A DNA stretch of 64,000 nt. Source: Bacteroidia bacterium. GTDB lineage: Bacteria > Bacteroidota > Bacteroidia > Chitinophagales > Chitinophagaceae. The notes under the pieces were generated by a model that was given only the letters and a program-made list of their open reading frames with translations, was not told where the DNA came from and ran no database searches. The position numbers were made by a program, and so were the translations under genes. Below, one piece after another: positions 16,997 through 25,328 of this stretch (positions are counted from its first letter, which is position 1; each line of letters opens with the position of its first letter). The stretch spans positions 87,987-151,986 of the forward strand of contig JAUIBA010000009.1 of the NCBI GenBank assembly GCA_030427635.1, read 5' to 3'.

Positions 16997-18973
16997 TCAA
17001 TAGCTCAGCAGCTTCTGCACCGCTGCATCCAGCCGTGCCGAAGCCATAAAGTTCTTTTCCAGTTCAATAGCAAAAGGTACAGGAGTATCCAGACTGGCAC
17101 AGCGTACCAGCGGCCCGTCCAGTAGATCAAAACAATACTCTGCTATCCACGCTGCTATCTCACCACCCAGGCCTCCAAAGAGGGTATCTTCATGCAGCAG
17201 CAGCACCTTGCCGGTAGCACCCACTGCCGTTGCTATAGCCTCATAGTCCAATGGCAGCAGTGTGCGCAGGTCCAGTATATAGCAGGACACATCAGGGTGT
17301 GCGGCAGCCCATGTCTGCGCCCAGTGTACCCCCATACCGTAAGTAATGATAGTAACATCATCGCCCTCCTGCACCAGGCGGGCCTTACCTATCTCTACCG
17401 TATAGTATTCATCAGGCACCATGCCGCTTATACTGCGGTACAGCCCTTTATGCTCAAAGTACATAACGGGGTTAGGGTCCTGAATGGCTGCATTGATAAG
17501 TCCTTTAGCATCGGCAGGCGTGGAGGGATATACTACCTTCAGGCCGGGCACATGGGTAAACCATGCCTCTGTACTCTGTGAGTGGAACGGACCAGCACCT
17601 ACACCGCCGCCCGTAGGCATACGTATCACCACATCTGCATTCTGCCCCCAGCGGTAGTGTATCTTGGCCAGGTTATTTACTATCTGGTTAAAGCCCACCG
17701 TTACAAAGTCAGAGAACTGCATCTCCATCATCGCCTTATGCTTTTTGATAGAGAGGCCCAGAGCCGCACCTACAATAGCACTCTCGCACAGGGGCGTATT
17801 GCGCACACGCTCCTTGCCAAATGTGGCTGTAAAGCCATCTGTTACCTTAAAGGCCCCGCCATACTCAGCTATATCCTGCCCCATGAGCACCAGCTGCGGA
17901 TAGCGCTCCATGCTCTGGCGCAGACCATCGCTCAGTGCCTGAATAAACTTCTTCTCTGTGCCCTGCGATACGGGATGCACTACGGCTTCCGTAGCAGGCG
18001 CATATATATCGGCTAGCTCTTCTGTAGTGTCTGCTACTACAGGAGGGGCTGCAAATCCCTTTGCCAGACCGTCTTCTATATCATGCTGTATGCCGGCACG
18101 TATATCGGCTATTTTAGCTTCATCCAGCAGACCTATGCTTGTCAGATACTGCTCATAATTGTGAAGCGGGTCTTTTTTACCCCATTCTTCAAACAGCTCT
18201 TTGGGTACATATTTTACACCACTGGCCTCTTCATGGCCTCTCATGCGAAAGGTCATACACTCTATAAGTACCGGCTTCTGCTCTTTGATACAGTATTCGC
18301 GGGCCTTCTGCACCTCGCGGTACACCTCCAGTATGTTATTGCCATCTATGGTAATGCCGCGCATACCGTAGCCCACAGCCCTGTCGGCCAGCTGCTCACA
18401 TACAAACTGCTCATTGACAGGTGTGCTGAGACCGTAACCATTGTTTTCTATAATGAATATAACCGGTAGCCCCCATACAGCAGCTACATTGAGCGCCTCA
18501 TGAAAGTCGCCCTCAGAGGTACCACCATCACCTGAGAATGCTACCGATACTTTTTCTTCTTTTTTCAGCTTATGTGCCAGCGCCACACCATCGGCTATAG
18601 CCAACTGCGGCCCCAGGTGCGATATCATGCCACATATATGATATTCGTTGGCGCCAAAGTGAAATGAGCGCTCACGCCCCTTGCTGAAGCCATCTTTACT
18701 ACCCTGCCACTGCCTGAACAGCTTATCGAAAGGCATTTTACGTACGGTAAAAACACCCAGATTGCGGTGCAGCGGCATTACATACTCATCTGCATCCAAT
18801 GCCATAGTAGCACCTACAGCTATTGCCTCCTGACCTATGCCGCTGAACCATTTACTGATACGACCCTGACGCAGCAGCACCAGCATCTTTTCCTCAATCA
18901 TACGCGGACGCAGCACCTCGGCATAGAGTTGCAGTAAAAGCTCATCAGACAGGCCATTACGGTCGAATTGCAT
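16997..18973 (-). CDS. Fused alpha-beta E1 component of a 2-oxoacid dehydrogenase (branched-chain type)
   Basis: Thiamine-diphosphate-dependent decarboxylase (E1) of a 2-oxoacid dehydrogenase complex, with alpha and beta subunits in one 658-residue chain as is common in Bacteroidota. The alpha half (1-320) contains the TPP motif starting GDGG at residues 148-151 and ending in ENN near 178. The beta half (about 335-658) has QDIAEYGGAFKVTDGF, the phosphate-binding PTGGGVGAGPFHSQS loop and EHKGLYR. A branched-chain (2-oxoisovalerate) substrate is likeliest by architecture. The E2 and E3 genes are not adjacent. A -7 box lies 17 bases upstream. Confidence 0.88.
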   Translation of the reverse strand: MQFDRNGLSDELLLQLYAEVLRPRMIEEKMLVLLRQGRISKWFSGIGQEAIAVGATMALDADEYVMPLHRNLGVFTVRKMPFDKLFRQWQGSKDGFSKGRERSFHFGANEYHICGMISHLGPQLAIADGVALAHKLKKEEKVSVAFSGDGGTSEGDFHEALNVAAVWGLPVIFIIENNGYGLSTPVNEQFVCEQLADRAVGYGMRGITIDGNNILEVYREVQKAREYCIKEQKPVLIECMTFRMRGHEEASGVKYVPKELFEEWGKKDPLHNYEQYLTSIGLLDEAKIADIRAGIQHDIEDGLAKGFAAPPVVADTTEELADIYAPATEAVVHPVSQGTEKKFIQALSDGLRQSMERYPQLVLMGQDIAEYGGAFKVTDGFTATFGKERVRNTPLCESAIVGAALGLSIKKHKAMMEMQFSDFVTVGFNQIVNNLAKIHYRWGQNADVVIRMPTGGGVGAGPFHSQSTEAWFTHVPGLKVVYPSTPADAKGLINAAIQDPNPVMYFEHKGLYRSISGMVPDEYYTVEIGKARLVQEGDDVTIITYGMGVHWAQTWAAAHPDVSCYILDLRTLLPLDYEAIATAVGATGKVLLLHEDTLFGGLGGEIAAWIAEYCFDLLDGPLVRCASLDTPVPFAIELEKNFMASARLDAAVQKLLSY

Positions 18974-18989
18974 AGCATTAATTTAGCTG

Positions 18990-18997
18990 CAAATGTA
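18990..18997 (-). promoter_or_regulatory. -7 promoter box for the E1 dehydrogenase gene
   Basis: On the minus strand TACATTTG, matching TAnnTTTG, 17 bases before the start codon at 18973. Confidence 0.6.
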
Positions 18998-19100
18998 AAA
19001 CGGTATATCGTAATGCCGACTTAAATTTTAGCAGGGGCTTCCCGTCTCTGTGGCAAAAATATTCCTCTGTTCTTGTTACTTTCGGATAACAAAATATTCT

Positions 19101-19787
19101 ATGATGAAATACCTTGCAGCAGCGGTGGTACTGATGACGTGTTGCAGTTTTGTTTCTTTCCGGTTTGTACAGAAAAATGAACAGGAGTGGGACCTGTACA
19201 TCTATCCGCTTGCGGTGGATACTGTTAATACATACATTGTACAGCACTGTAAACTTATGCCACGTACCAGTGTGCAACGCATACACAGCAAGGTATGGGA
19301 GGAGCTGCAACAAGGATACCTGACTACCGAAAAATTCTTCCTGCGGGGAGAAGAGGTGAGGAACCTGGCACATTATCCGGCAGTGGGGGTGGAGAAAGAG
19401 CAATGGGTGAGCAGCTTGTATAATGGCGGTGAGCGGGATAGCCATGGAGTGCGTGTGCGGGCTACAGGTATGTCCAGCACACTGGTGATTGAAGACTCTT
19501 TTACCGTCACGACCACCTATTATCCCAACGGTCTCCTAAAAGGCTGCTCAGTAAGCAACCGGCCGGACAGGGGCAGCATGCTGGCATGCGACTCTCTGCA
19601 CAAGACCTTCTCCACGGGTACCATTCGTTACGGTATTACGTCCGTTTACGACACTTTATATATACGCAATGATGAGGATGGCACTGAAACAATACGCATG
19701 TATGAATCAGATGTTGATGAGCTATATGGGAACTGGTGCACCTACAACCGGGAAGGGGAGCTAACAGAATCGCTATGGTTCAAATAA
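19101..19787 (+). CDS. Exported protein of unknown function with MORN-like tail
   Basis: A 229-residue protein starting at the double ATG (19101 or 19104), with a hydrophobic signal MMKYLAAAVVLMTCCSFVSF. The frame is open upstream to 19050, but that extension is charged and lacks a signal. The C-terminal half has segments like TYYPNGLLKG and NREGELTES, resembling YwqK/MORN-type repeats in Bacteroidota proteins, but the match is weak. No close family is recognised. Its promoter region has TTACTTTC, a poor -7 match. Confidence 0.65.
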   Translation: MMKYLAAAVVLMTCCSFVSFRFVQKNEQEWDLYIYPLAVDTVNTYIVQHCKLMPRTSVQRIHSKVWEELQQGYLTTEKFFLRGEEVRNLAHYPAVGVEKEQWVSSLYNGGERDSHGVRVRATGMSSTLVIEDSFTVTTTYYPNGLLKGCSVSNRPDRGSMLACDSLHKTFSTGTIRYGITSVYDTLYIRNDEDGTETIRMYESDVDELYGNWCTYNREGELTESLWFK

Positions 19788-19797
19788 GTGTGGGATA

Positions 19798-20037
19798 CTA
19801 CCGCACATAGCAGGGCACATCACCAGACTGTGCATAGGCTTTCAGATAAGAGCCATGTGCATAGCAGGCATTGCGGGCCTCATTGATAGTCTGGCCTTTC
19901 ACTATAGTTTCCTGAGTACTGGGTGTATTGGCGTAGCGGTCGGTATAAGTGCACACACAGGTATACTCTCTCTTGGTACAAGACACCACTATAGCTGCTG
20001 CAAAAAACACTGCTCCGGCAATTAATACTTTTTTCAT
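19798..20037 (-). CDS. Small lipoprotein
   Basis: A 79-residue lipoprotein. Signal MKKVLIAGAVFFAAAIVVSC ends in lipobox VVSC, and a short domain with four further cysteines follows (CVC, one central, one near the C terminus). The open frame extends upstream to 20085, but ATG 20037 starts the signal sequence and is chosen. Similar small Cys-containing lipoproteins are common in Bacteroidota and unassigned. It is convergent with the preceding exported protein and lies 54 bases after the CDGSH fusion gene on the same strand, so co-transcription is possible. Confidence 0.65.
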   Translation of the reverse strand: MKKVLIAGAVFFAAAIVVSCTKREYTCVCTYTDRYANTPSTQETIVKGQTINEARNACYAHGSYLKAYAQSGDVPCYVR

Positions 20038-20091
20038 ACCTGTATCTGTACGTTTGCGAAGGGTAAATTTAAGTAAAGATGACAATATTTA

Positions 20092-20541
20092 CTACTCCTG
20101 CCCGTCACGGAATCCTATTCTTATATGTGAGCCGTCGCAAAAAGGCTTGTTGGCCGATGCGCCACAGCGGCAGAATGCCGTAACCTTACTCCTTGTGGTT
20201 TCATTTCCCATACTGTCTTTTACCTTCAGATTGCCATATACCATCAGCGGGCCATTTTTCATTGCCTCTACTGCTGTAGTCATATCTGCCTCCCCTCCGG
20301 ACACAGCTGTTACCGTCTCCTCTATATAGCTGAGCGCACCAGACGGGCACTTTGCCACCTGCTCCATAATACGTGCAGCATCTGCCCCATCCATATTTAC
20401 CCAGGGGCGCGCCTTAGGGTTAAACACCCTTATCAGGCCTTTCCAGCACAGGGTAGAGTGAATACACTTGTCCGGATTCCATATAACCGTAAGCCCCTCA
20501 CGGGTATATCTTTTCACATTGTTTTCCATTTGCTCATTCAT
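20092..20541 (-). CDS. YjdI-CDGSH fusion iron-sulfur protein
   Basis: A 149-residue fusion. The N-terminal half (about 8-75) is a YjdI-like mono-cluster [4Fe-4S] domain with cysteines in CIHSTLCWKGL and a later AKCPSGAL. The C-terminal part (about 118-145) is a CDGSH iron-sulfur domain with CRCGASANKPFCDGSH, whose three Cys and one His hold a redox-active [2Fe-2S] cluster. The halves are found separately or fused in other bacteria; the precise role is unknown, with redox or iron handling likely. It is divergent from the His/Cys-rich secreted protein across a palindromic intergenic region. Confidence 0.88.
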   Translation of the reverse strand: MNEQMENNVKRYTREGLTVIWNPDKCIHSTLCWKGLIRVFNPKARPWVNMDGADAARIMEQVAKCPSGALSYIEETVTAVSGGEADMTTAVEAMKNGPLMVYGNLKVKDSMGNETTRSKVTAFCRCGASANKPFCDGSHIRIGFRDGQE

Positions 20542-20610
20542 TTGTCAGAAACGATATCTAAATATAGAAAAACATACAGCTATCAGGTACTATCGCTTTC
20601 GCATATTATA

Positions 20611-20634
20611 AATAGTCTGTAGCTACAAACTATT
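20611..20634. promoter_or_regulatory. 24-bp near-perfect palindrome in a divergent promoter region
   Basis: The arms AATAGT and ACTATT surround TGTAGCTACA, itself a perfect palindrome; only one symmetric pair (the C at 20617 and the A at 20628) fails to match. It lies midway between the divergent CDGSH-fusion and His/Cys-rich genes, where a shared operator would sit. Confidence 0.5.
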
Positions 20635-20769
20635 CAGGCAGCACAGTTATACAGTTTAAGCATACAGTTATAAAAATGATATGGAAAAAATTAGGGAGAA
20701 TAGCAATTTATTCATATATTCAATTTCATTCTTAAACATCTTTCACTTAAACACACAAACCAGGAATTT

Positions 20770-21093
20770 ATGAAAATGAAACTGTTTATCTGCACTGTGA
20801 TGATTGTACTGGCATCTGTATTTACTGCCAGTAAAGCAAACGCCCATGGCTGCTACAGCCATTGTGGTCATTATTATGGCTGGCACTGGGGTCATGCTTA
20901 CTGCGGTCACCACCACCATTATGCCAGATGCTGCACGTATACTGCTCACCACTGCTGCACAAGGTACAATCATGCTCACCACCACCATGCCAGCTGCTGC
21001 AGTAACCATCACCGCCCTGCATCATCATGCTGTGGCAGCAACTGCAAAAAGAACGACAGAAGAGATAATGACAGGTATGACGACCGTGACTAA
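20770..21093 (+). CDS. Small His/Cys-rich exported protein, putative metal binder
   Basis: A 107-residue protein with a signal peptide ending near SKANA. The mature part (about 82 residues) contains 18 histidines and 12 cysteines, arranged as repeated CC and HH/HHHH clusters (GHHHHY, NHAHHHHASCC), and ends in a charged Lys/Asp/Arg tail. This composition is typical of proteins that bind zinc, copper or nickel in the periplasm or outside the cell; no family is recognised. RBS-like AGGAA sits just before the ATG. A strong bidirectional terminator follows. Binding is inferred from composition only. Confidence 0.75.
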   Translation: MKMKLFICTVMIVLASVFTASKANAHGCYSHCGHYYGWHWGHAYCGHHHHYARCCTYTAHHCCTRYNHAHHHHASCCSNHHRPASSCCGSNCKKNDRRDNDRYDDRD

Positions 21094-21118
21094 TTCTGTC
21101 CCGCTCTGTTTACCATAC

Positions 21119-21159
21119 AATAATGGCTCTGTGCAATAAACACAGAGCCATTATTCTTT
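21119..21159. terminator. Strong bidirectional terminator between the His/Cys-rich gene and pirin
   Basis: A perfect 15-bp stem (21119-21133 with 21141-21155) and 7-base loop, followed by CTTTT on the plus strand. It sits between two convergent genes. Confidence 0.85.
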
Positions 21160-21181
21160 TAAAGACTATTCACAACTATGG

Positions 21182-21904
21182 TCAGAAGTTCATAGGCAGT
21201 TCAAATACAAGGAAGTCTGCATCCTGCGATGCGGTAAGCGTTACCGTCTCCACATCAGCAATACCTAACGCATCGCGTCTGTTCAGAGTTTGCCCCTCTG
21301 CAGATACTACCCCGTTTATTACAAATACATACACACCATTGCCCGTGCCATGCAGCGTATGGGTTACCTGCTCACCAGCGGCCAGTGATGCCCGGTATAT
21401 CCATGCATCCTGATGTATGCCCAAAGCGCCATCCTCTAACCTGTTAAGTGGTGCCACCAGCGCCTGTAACCGATTATCCCGACCAGCATCCTCAAACATT
21501 TTCTGGTCGTAGCGTGGAGTCACATTACGCTCATTGGGAAATATCCATGTCTGCAGCAGGTTTACCGGCTTTTTAGCGTCATGGTTATACTCACTGTGAA
21601 ACACACCACTACCGGCACTCATCACCTGCACCTCTCCGGGCGATATTGTCTGTGTGTGTCCCATACTGTCCTTATGCTCCAGCACACCATCCAGTACTAT
21701 GGTTATTATCTCCATATTGTCATGCGGGTGTGTACCAAAGCCCTTTCCTCCGGCTACAATATCGTCATTCAGCACCCGCAGTGCACCATAGTGTATGCGG
21801 GAAGGATCATACCAGCCCGCAAAGCTGAATGAATGATGCGCATTTAACCAACCATGATTGGCATGTCCGCGCTCTGATGCCGGGTGAAAAACAGTTGTTG
21901 CCAT
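21182..21904 (-). CDS. Pirin family protein (quercetinase-like)
   Basis: A 240-residue cupin of the pirin family, iron-binding proteins of which some members are quercetin dioxygenases or redox sensors. The N-terminal metal site is visible in GTHPHDNMEIITIVLDG (two His and a Glu), with further ligands in SGVFHSEYN. The second cupin domain is complete. An open extension to 21946 exists, but ATG 21904 is preceded by a good AGGAG ribosome-binding site and gives the usual N terminus (MATTVFHPA). Bacterial pirin genes often respond to stress; no operator is recognised here. Confidence 0.9.
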   Translation of the reverse strand: MATTVFHPASERGHANHGWLNAHHSFSFAGWYDPSRIHYGALRVLNDDIVAGGKGFGTHPHDNMEIITIVLDGVLEHKDSMGHTQTISPGEVQVMSAGSGVFHSEYNHDAKKPVNLLQTWIFPNERNVTPRYDQKMFEDAGRDNRLQALVAPLNRLEDGALGIHQDAWIYRASLAAGEQVTHTLHGTGNGVYVFVINGVVSAEGQTLNRRDALGIADVETVTLTASQDADFLVFELPMNF

Positions 21905-22094
21905 TTTATTTTCTCCTTTTTGTTTTAAAAATAGATGTACATACATGCATGCAAATAGGGTGCCAATATAAAACTATGTCATATTTACAGATTTTCACTG
22001 CTTTTACTGACATAACTACGGCAACAGATGCTTCCCACAGTTACAAAAAATGCAAAAAACGGAATAATGTGCAAAAAGAGAATTGTTTTCACTC

Positions 22095-22145
22095 GTGCCA
22101 AAAACCACAAAATATTGATTTTCAATCAATTACTTGTTTTGGCAC
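22095..22145. promoter_or_regulatory. Nested inverted repeats upstream of the DUF4402 gene
   Basis: Outer arms GTGCCAAAA (22095-22103) and TTTTGGCAC (22137-22145) enclose a second perfect hairpin, ATTGATT-TTC-AATCAAT (22114-22130). The structure ends 43 bases before the start codon. It may be a protein site or 5' UTR fold. The rest of 21905-22188 shows no gene. Confidence 0.5.
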
Positions 22146-22188
22146 ATGGTTGGATATATGAGTAGCAAAACAACAAAAACAAAAAACG

Positions 22189-22713
22189 ATGAAAAACATC
22201 TTCAAATCACTCGCAATCGCAACTGTAGGTATCATAGGATTTTCTACAGCATCATTCGCTCAGGCTTCTGCTACTGCATCAGCTTCTGCCAACATTATTC
22301 TCCCAATATCTATAATTAAGACAGTAGATATGAACTTCGGCAATGTAGCTGTATCTGCCACAGTTGCAGGTACCGTCCTGCTGGACCCCGCAGGTACCCG
22401 CACTACCGGTGGCGCTGGTGGCGTTACACTTCCTGCCACTACAGGTACCGTATCTGCAGCCAGCTTTACTGTAAACGGTCAGGGCAGCTATACATACGCT
22501 ATAACACTGCCGGTATCATGCATCATCAGTGATGGTGCCAGCCACGATATGACAGTTGATGCATTTGTAAGCTCACCATCTGTAACGGGTCTTCTGAGCT
22601 CTGCAGGCAGTGAGGTAGTAAATGTGGGTGGTACACTCAACGTTGCCGCTGGCCAGGCTGCCGGTTTGTACACTAACACTACTGGTGTGCCGGTAACAGT
22701 AAATTATAACTAA
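22189..22713 (+). CDS. DUF4402 exported protein
   Basis: A 174-residue secreted or outer-surface protein. Signal peptide MKNIFKSLAIATVGIIGFSTASFAQ; the body is Ala/Gly/Thr/Val-rich with many short beta strands (SIIKTVDMNFGNVAVSA), the DUF4402 pattern of fimbria-like or spore-coat-U-like sandwich domains. The function of DUF4402 is not established; surface structure is the usual guess. It is a single-gene unit with a long, structured upstream region and a terminator-like hairpin after it. Confidence 0.85.
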   Translation: MKNIFKSLAIATVGIIGFSTASFAQASATASASANIILPISIIKTVDMNFGNVAVSATVAGTVLLDPAGTRTTGGAGGVTLPATTGTVSAASFTVNGQGSYTYAITLPVSCIISDGASHDMTVDAFVSSPSVTGLLSSAGSEVVNVGGTLNVAAGQAAGLYTNTTGVPVTVNYN

Positions 22714-22769
22714 TAAGAGGGGAAATACAATAGGGGTTCAATTCAGAAATGGGTTGGTTTGGTGTGAAA

Positions 22770-22805
22770 AGAAACCCCACCGGGTATCCGGTTGGGTTCT
22801 CTGTT
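22770..22805. terminator. Bidirectional terminator between DUF4402 and DUF4476 genes
   Basis: Imperfect stem of about 13 bp around the loop GTAT (22784-22787), with CCGG pairs at its tip and GTTTT shortly downstream on the plus strand. It separates two convergent genes. Confidence 0.65.
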
Positions 22806-22823
22806 TTCGGGGTATAAAATGTC

Positions 22824-23801
22824 TTACTGTCCGCTTATGTACTCATTCAGCTCAGTGCGGCTGGCATCAAACTTGAATACATTGCCCACTTTAAAATAAT
22901 TACTCTGGTCTGAGCAGCGGTCATAAGCATACTTGGCAAAATCCAGCATTGACGCCTCAAAAGAGAACATCTTACAGATCTGGGTTATCTGGTCGGTGCT
23001 CATGCAGTTTGAAGTGAGTACTGTTTTTGCAGTAGAGAGTTTTGTATCATCAAAGCTCGACTTTCCTATTGTTTCTTTTGCAGAACGGAAATTTCCGGCA
23101 TCCATAGGAAAGCGGCAGCGGTGCACGCGTGCAGGCGGCGGCGGGGGTGGTGTAGTACCGGCACCATAACCATCATTACCAGCATATCCCATGTCTGTAG
23201 TTGTAGTGGTGGTCGTAGTTCTGGTAACGGTACTGGTGCTACCCATGCTCATATCAGGGTCGCTGATGTTGATGTTCATATTCATACCGGCAGCGCCTAC
23301 ATTGATAGATGCACCCATACCTCCTGCAGGTGCACTACCTGTAGTCTGGGTTACGGTGGTCTGGGTTACGGTAGTACCGCCCATAACTGGTGGTGGGGGA
23401 GGGGCCGGCTGGCCATAGTGCATCACATACACATCTGGCGGTGGTACATAATTGGGTGCTACAGGTGTAGCAGAGAAGTAGCGCATTTTCAAATCGCCAC
23501 TCTTCTGTGTTTTAATTTTATAGGTAACATCGGCAAAGGCATTGGTGCCCGGGTCTGTAACAGGAACGTTTTTCTTAATTTCCGGCTTAGACCCATCTTC
23601 AAAAATAATTGTCGTGTTATAGTACGGCTGGGTAAGCCCATCTATACGCACGTTGGTCATTGGCACATTATTCTGTTTCTGGCCATTGAGTACCAGGTAG
23701 AATTTGTACCCGTCTTCAGAAAAAATAGTCAGGCTGCTCTGCGCAAAAAGAGACAAGGGGGCGAGCAGTAATAAGGCGATAGCCAGTTTTTTAAATTTCA
23801 T
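22824..23801 (-). CDS. DUF4476 exported protein
   Basis: A 325-residue exported protein with signal peptide MKFKKLAIALLLLAPLSLFAQ. An N-terminal domain (about 22-125) with strand-rich GYKFYLVLNGQKQNN is followed by a low-complexity linker rich in Pro, Gly and Thr (about 130-225, with runs of Thr). The C-terminal DUF4476 helical domain occupies about 230-325 (CRFPMDAGNFRSAKETIG, CMSTDQITQICKMFSFE). DUF4476 proteins are widespread in Bacteroidota and unassigned. Start at 23801 because a -7 box 19 bases upstream overlaps the alternative extended frame. Confidence 0.85.
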   Translation of the reverse strand: MKFKKLAIALLLLAPLSLFAQSSLTIFSEDGYKFYLVLNGQKQNNVPMTNVRIDGLTQPYYNTTIIFEDGSKPEIKKNVPVTDPGTNAFADVTYKIKTQKSGDLKMRYFSATPVAPNYVPPPDVYVMHYGQPAPPPPPVMGGTTVTQTTVTQTTGSAPAGGMGASINVGAAGMNMNINISDPDMSMGSTSTVTRTTTTTTTTDMGYAGNDGYGAGTTPPPPPPARVHRCRFPMDAGNFRSAKETIGKSSFDDTKLSTAKTVLTSNCMSTDQITQICKMFSFEASMLDFAKYAYDRCSDQSNYFKVGNVFKFDASRTELNEYISGQ

Positions 23802-23819
23802 ACATGCTGTATTTGGAGG

Positions 23820-23827
23820 CAAAAATA
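23820..23827 (-). promoter_or_regulatory. -7 promoter box for the DUF4476 gene
   Basis: On the minus strand TATTTTTG, matching TAnnTTTG, 19 bases before the ATG at 23801. Confidence 0.55.
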
Positions 23828-24002
23828 ATTATAATATTTAATTTCAATAATATTTCCTTATGCTTAAAGATGCCCGGAATATGGTGACGAATGTATCAAA
23901 GCATGCACCACAAACTGTTAAATAATGTTGCAATAGTGTGTAAAGATGTTGCATGGCAGGCACAATAGGCCTCCGCAGCCCTGCTGGTAGAGTGGTTTGT
24001 CG

Positions 24003-24010
24003 TAATTTTG
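24003..24010 (+). promoter_or_regulatory. -7 promoter box for nhaD
   Basis: TAATTTTG matches TAnnTTTG and lies 36 bases before ATG 24047. It overlaps the TTG (24008) of the extended frame, which argues against that earlier start. Confidence 0.6.
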
Positions 24011-24046
24011 CACCCTGTCACACAATATTTACTACCATCCTTATAT

Positions 24047-25327
24047 ATGATAATACTAATACTGCTGGTGTTTGCTGCAGGTTATATAGCCATAGCTTCT
24101 GAACACTCCATAAGAATAAATAAAGCAGCAAGCGCCCTCATTACCGGGGTTGTATGCTGGACCATCTACATGCTCAGCACTGCCAACAAAGAGCTGGCCG
24201 ACAAGCAACTTACCGATGCTCTGGGCGAGCTGTCCGGAATTCTGTTCTTCCTCCTGGGTGCCATGACCATTGTAGAGCTTATAGATGCTCATAATGGATT
24301 TGGACTGATTACTGACCAGATAACGCAGAAAAATAAAAGAAAACTGTTATGGATTGTCTCCTTTATTACGTTTTTCCTTTCACCGCTGCTGGATAACCTG
24401 ACTACCACTATAGTTATGATATCCCTGGTAAGGCGCCTTATTGACAGCCAGACCGACCGCCTCTATTTTTCCGGCATGATCATCATTGCAGCCAATGCCG
24501 GTGGTGCATGGTCGCCTATTGGTGATGTGACCACCACCATGCTATGGATAGGCGGGCAGGTAACCGCAGGCAATATTACACAGCAATTGTTTATACCCAG
24601 CTTACTGTGCATGGTGCTGCCTCTGACAATACTGTCACTGAAGCTGAAAGGAGATATTACCGCACCGGTTACCGTAGAAGACCCTAATGCAAGAAAAATA
24701 TCGCGCCGCACCCAGAAAGCAGTACTGATATGTGGCATACTGATACTAATGATGGTGCCCATATTTAAAACCCTGACACATATGCCCCCATACATGGGTA
24801 TGCTGCTGGGCCTGGGCCTGCTGTGGGTAATAACCGAGCTGGTGCATGGCAAGCGCGATGAGGGCAACCGCAGAGAGCTTTCTGTGGCACGGGCATTACA
24901 GAAAATAGACACTCCCAGTATCCTCTTTTTCCTGGGTATACTTATCAGCATTGATGCCCTTAAGGTAACTGGCATACTGGGCGATATGGCCGGATGGATG
25001 AACGACCAGATAGGCAATCTGAATCTGATAGCCATGTCTATGGGTCTGCTTTCTTCTATTGTAGATAACGTGCCACTGGTAGCCGCCACACAGGGTATGT
25101 ATCATATGACAGACTTCCCTACCGATCATTTTCTGTGGGAGTTTCTGGCTTATACCACCGGTACAGGTGGCAGTGCGCTGGTAATAGGCAGCGCCGCCGG
25201 CGTAGCGGCTATGGGTATGGAGCAGATAGGCTTTATGTGGTATGTGAAAAAAATAACCCCCGTAGCGCTGTTAGGCTTCTTTGCGGGGGCTGTATATTTT
25301 ATTTTCCAGCACAATGTGCTGGGCTAA
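24047..25327 (+). CDS. nhaD: NhaD-type Na+/H+ antiporter
   Basis: A 426-residue inner-membrane antiporter exchanging cytoplasmic Na+ (or Li+) for protons, for salt and alkaline tolerance. It is very hydrophobic, with about 11-12 membrane helices. Conserved stretches include FFLLGAMTIVELIDAHNGF, SPLLDNLTTTIVMISLVRR, ANAGGAWSPIGDVTTTMLW and SSIVDNVPLVAATQGM, all typical of NhaD in the ion transporter superfamily. It is a single-gene unit; the downstream gene is convergent. Confidence 0.92.
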   Translation: MIILILLVFAAGYIAIASEHSIRINKAASALITGVVCWTIYMLSTANKELADKQLTDALGELSGILFFLLGAMTIVELIDAHNGFGLITDQITQKNKRKLLWIVSFITFFLSPLLDNLTTTIVMISLVRRLIDSQTDRLYFSGMIIIAANAGGAWSPIGDVTTTMLWIGGQVTAGNITQQLFIPSLLCMVLPLTILSLKLKGDITAPVTVEDPNARKISRRTQKAVLICGILILMMVPIFKTLTHMPPYMGMLLGLGLLWVITELVHGKRDEGNRRELSVARALQKIDTPSILFFLGILISIDALKVTGILGDMAGWMNDQIGNLNLIAMSMGLLSSIVDNVPLVAATQGMYHMTDFPTDHFLWEFLAYTTGTGGSALVIGSAAGVAAMGMEQIGFMWYVKKITPVALLGFFAGAVYFIFQHNVLG

Positions 25328-25328
25328 G

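Noticed and set aside
24008-24046. TTG start of nhaD at 24008
   Set aside because: A -7 promoter box overlaps it, and the ATG at 24047 begins the first membrane helix.
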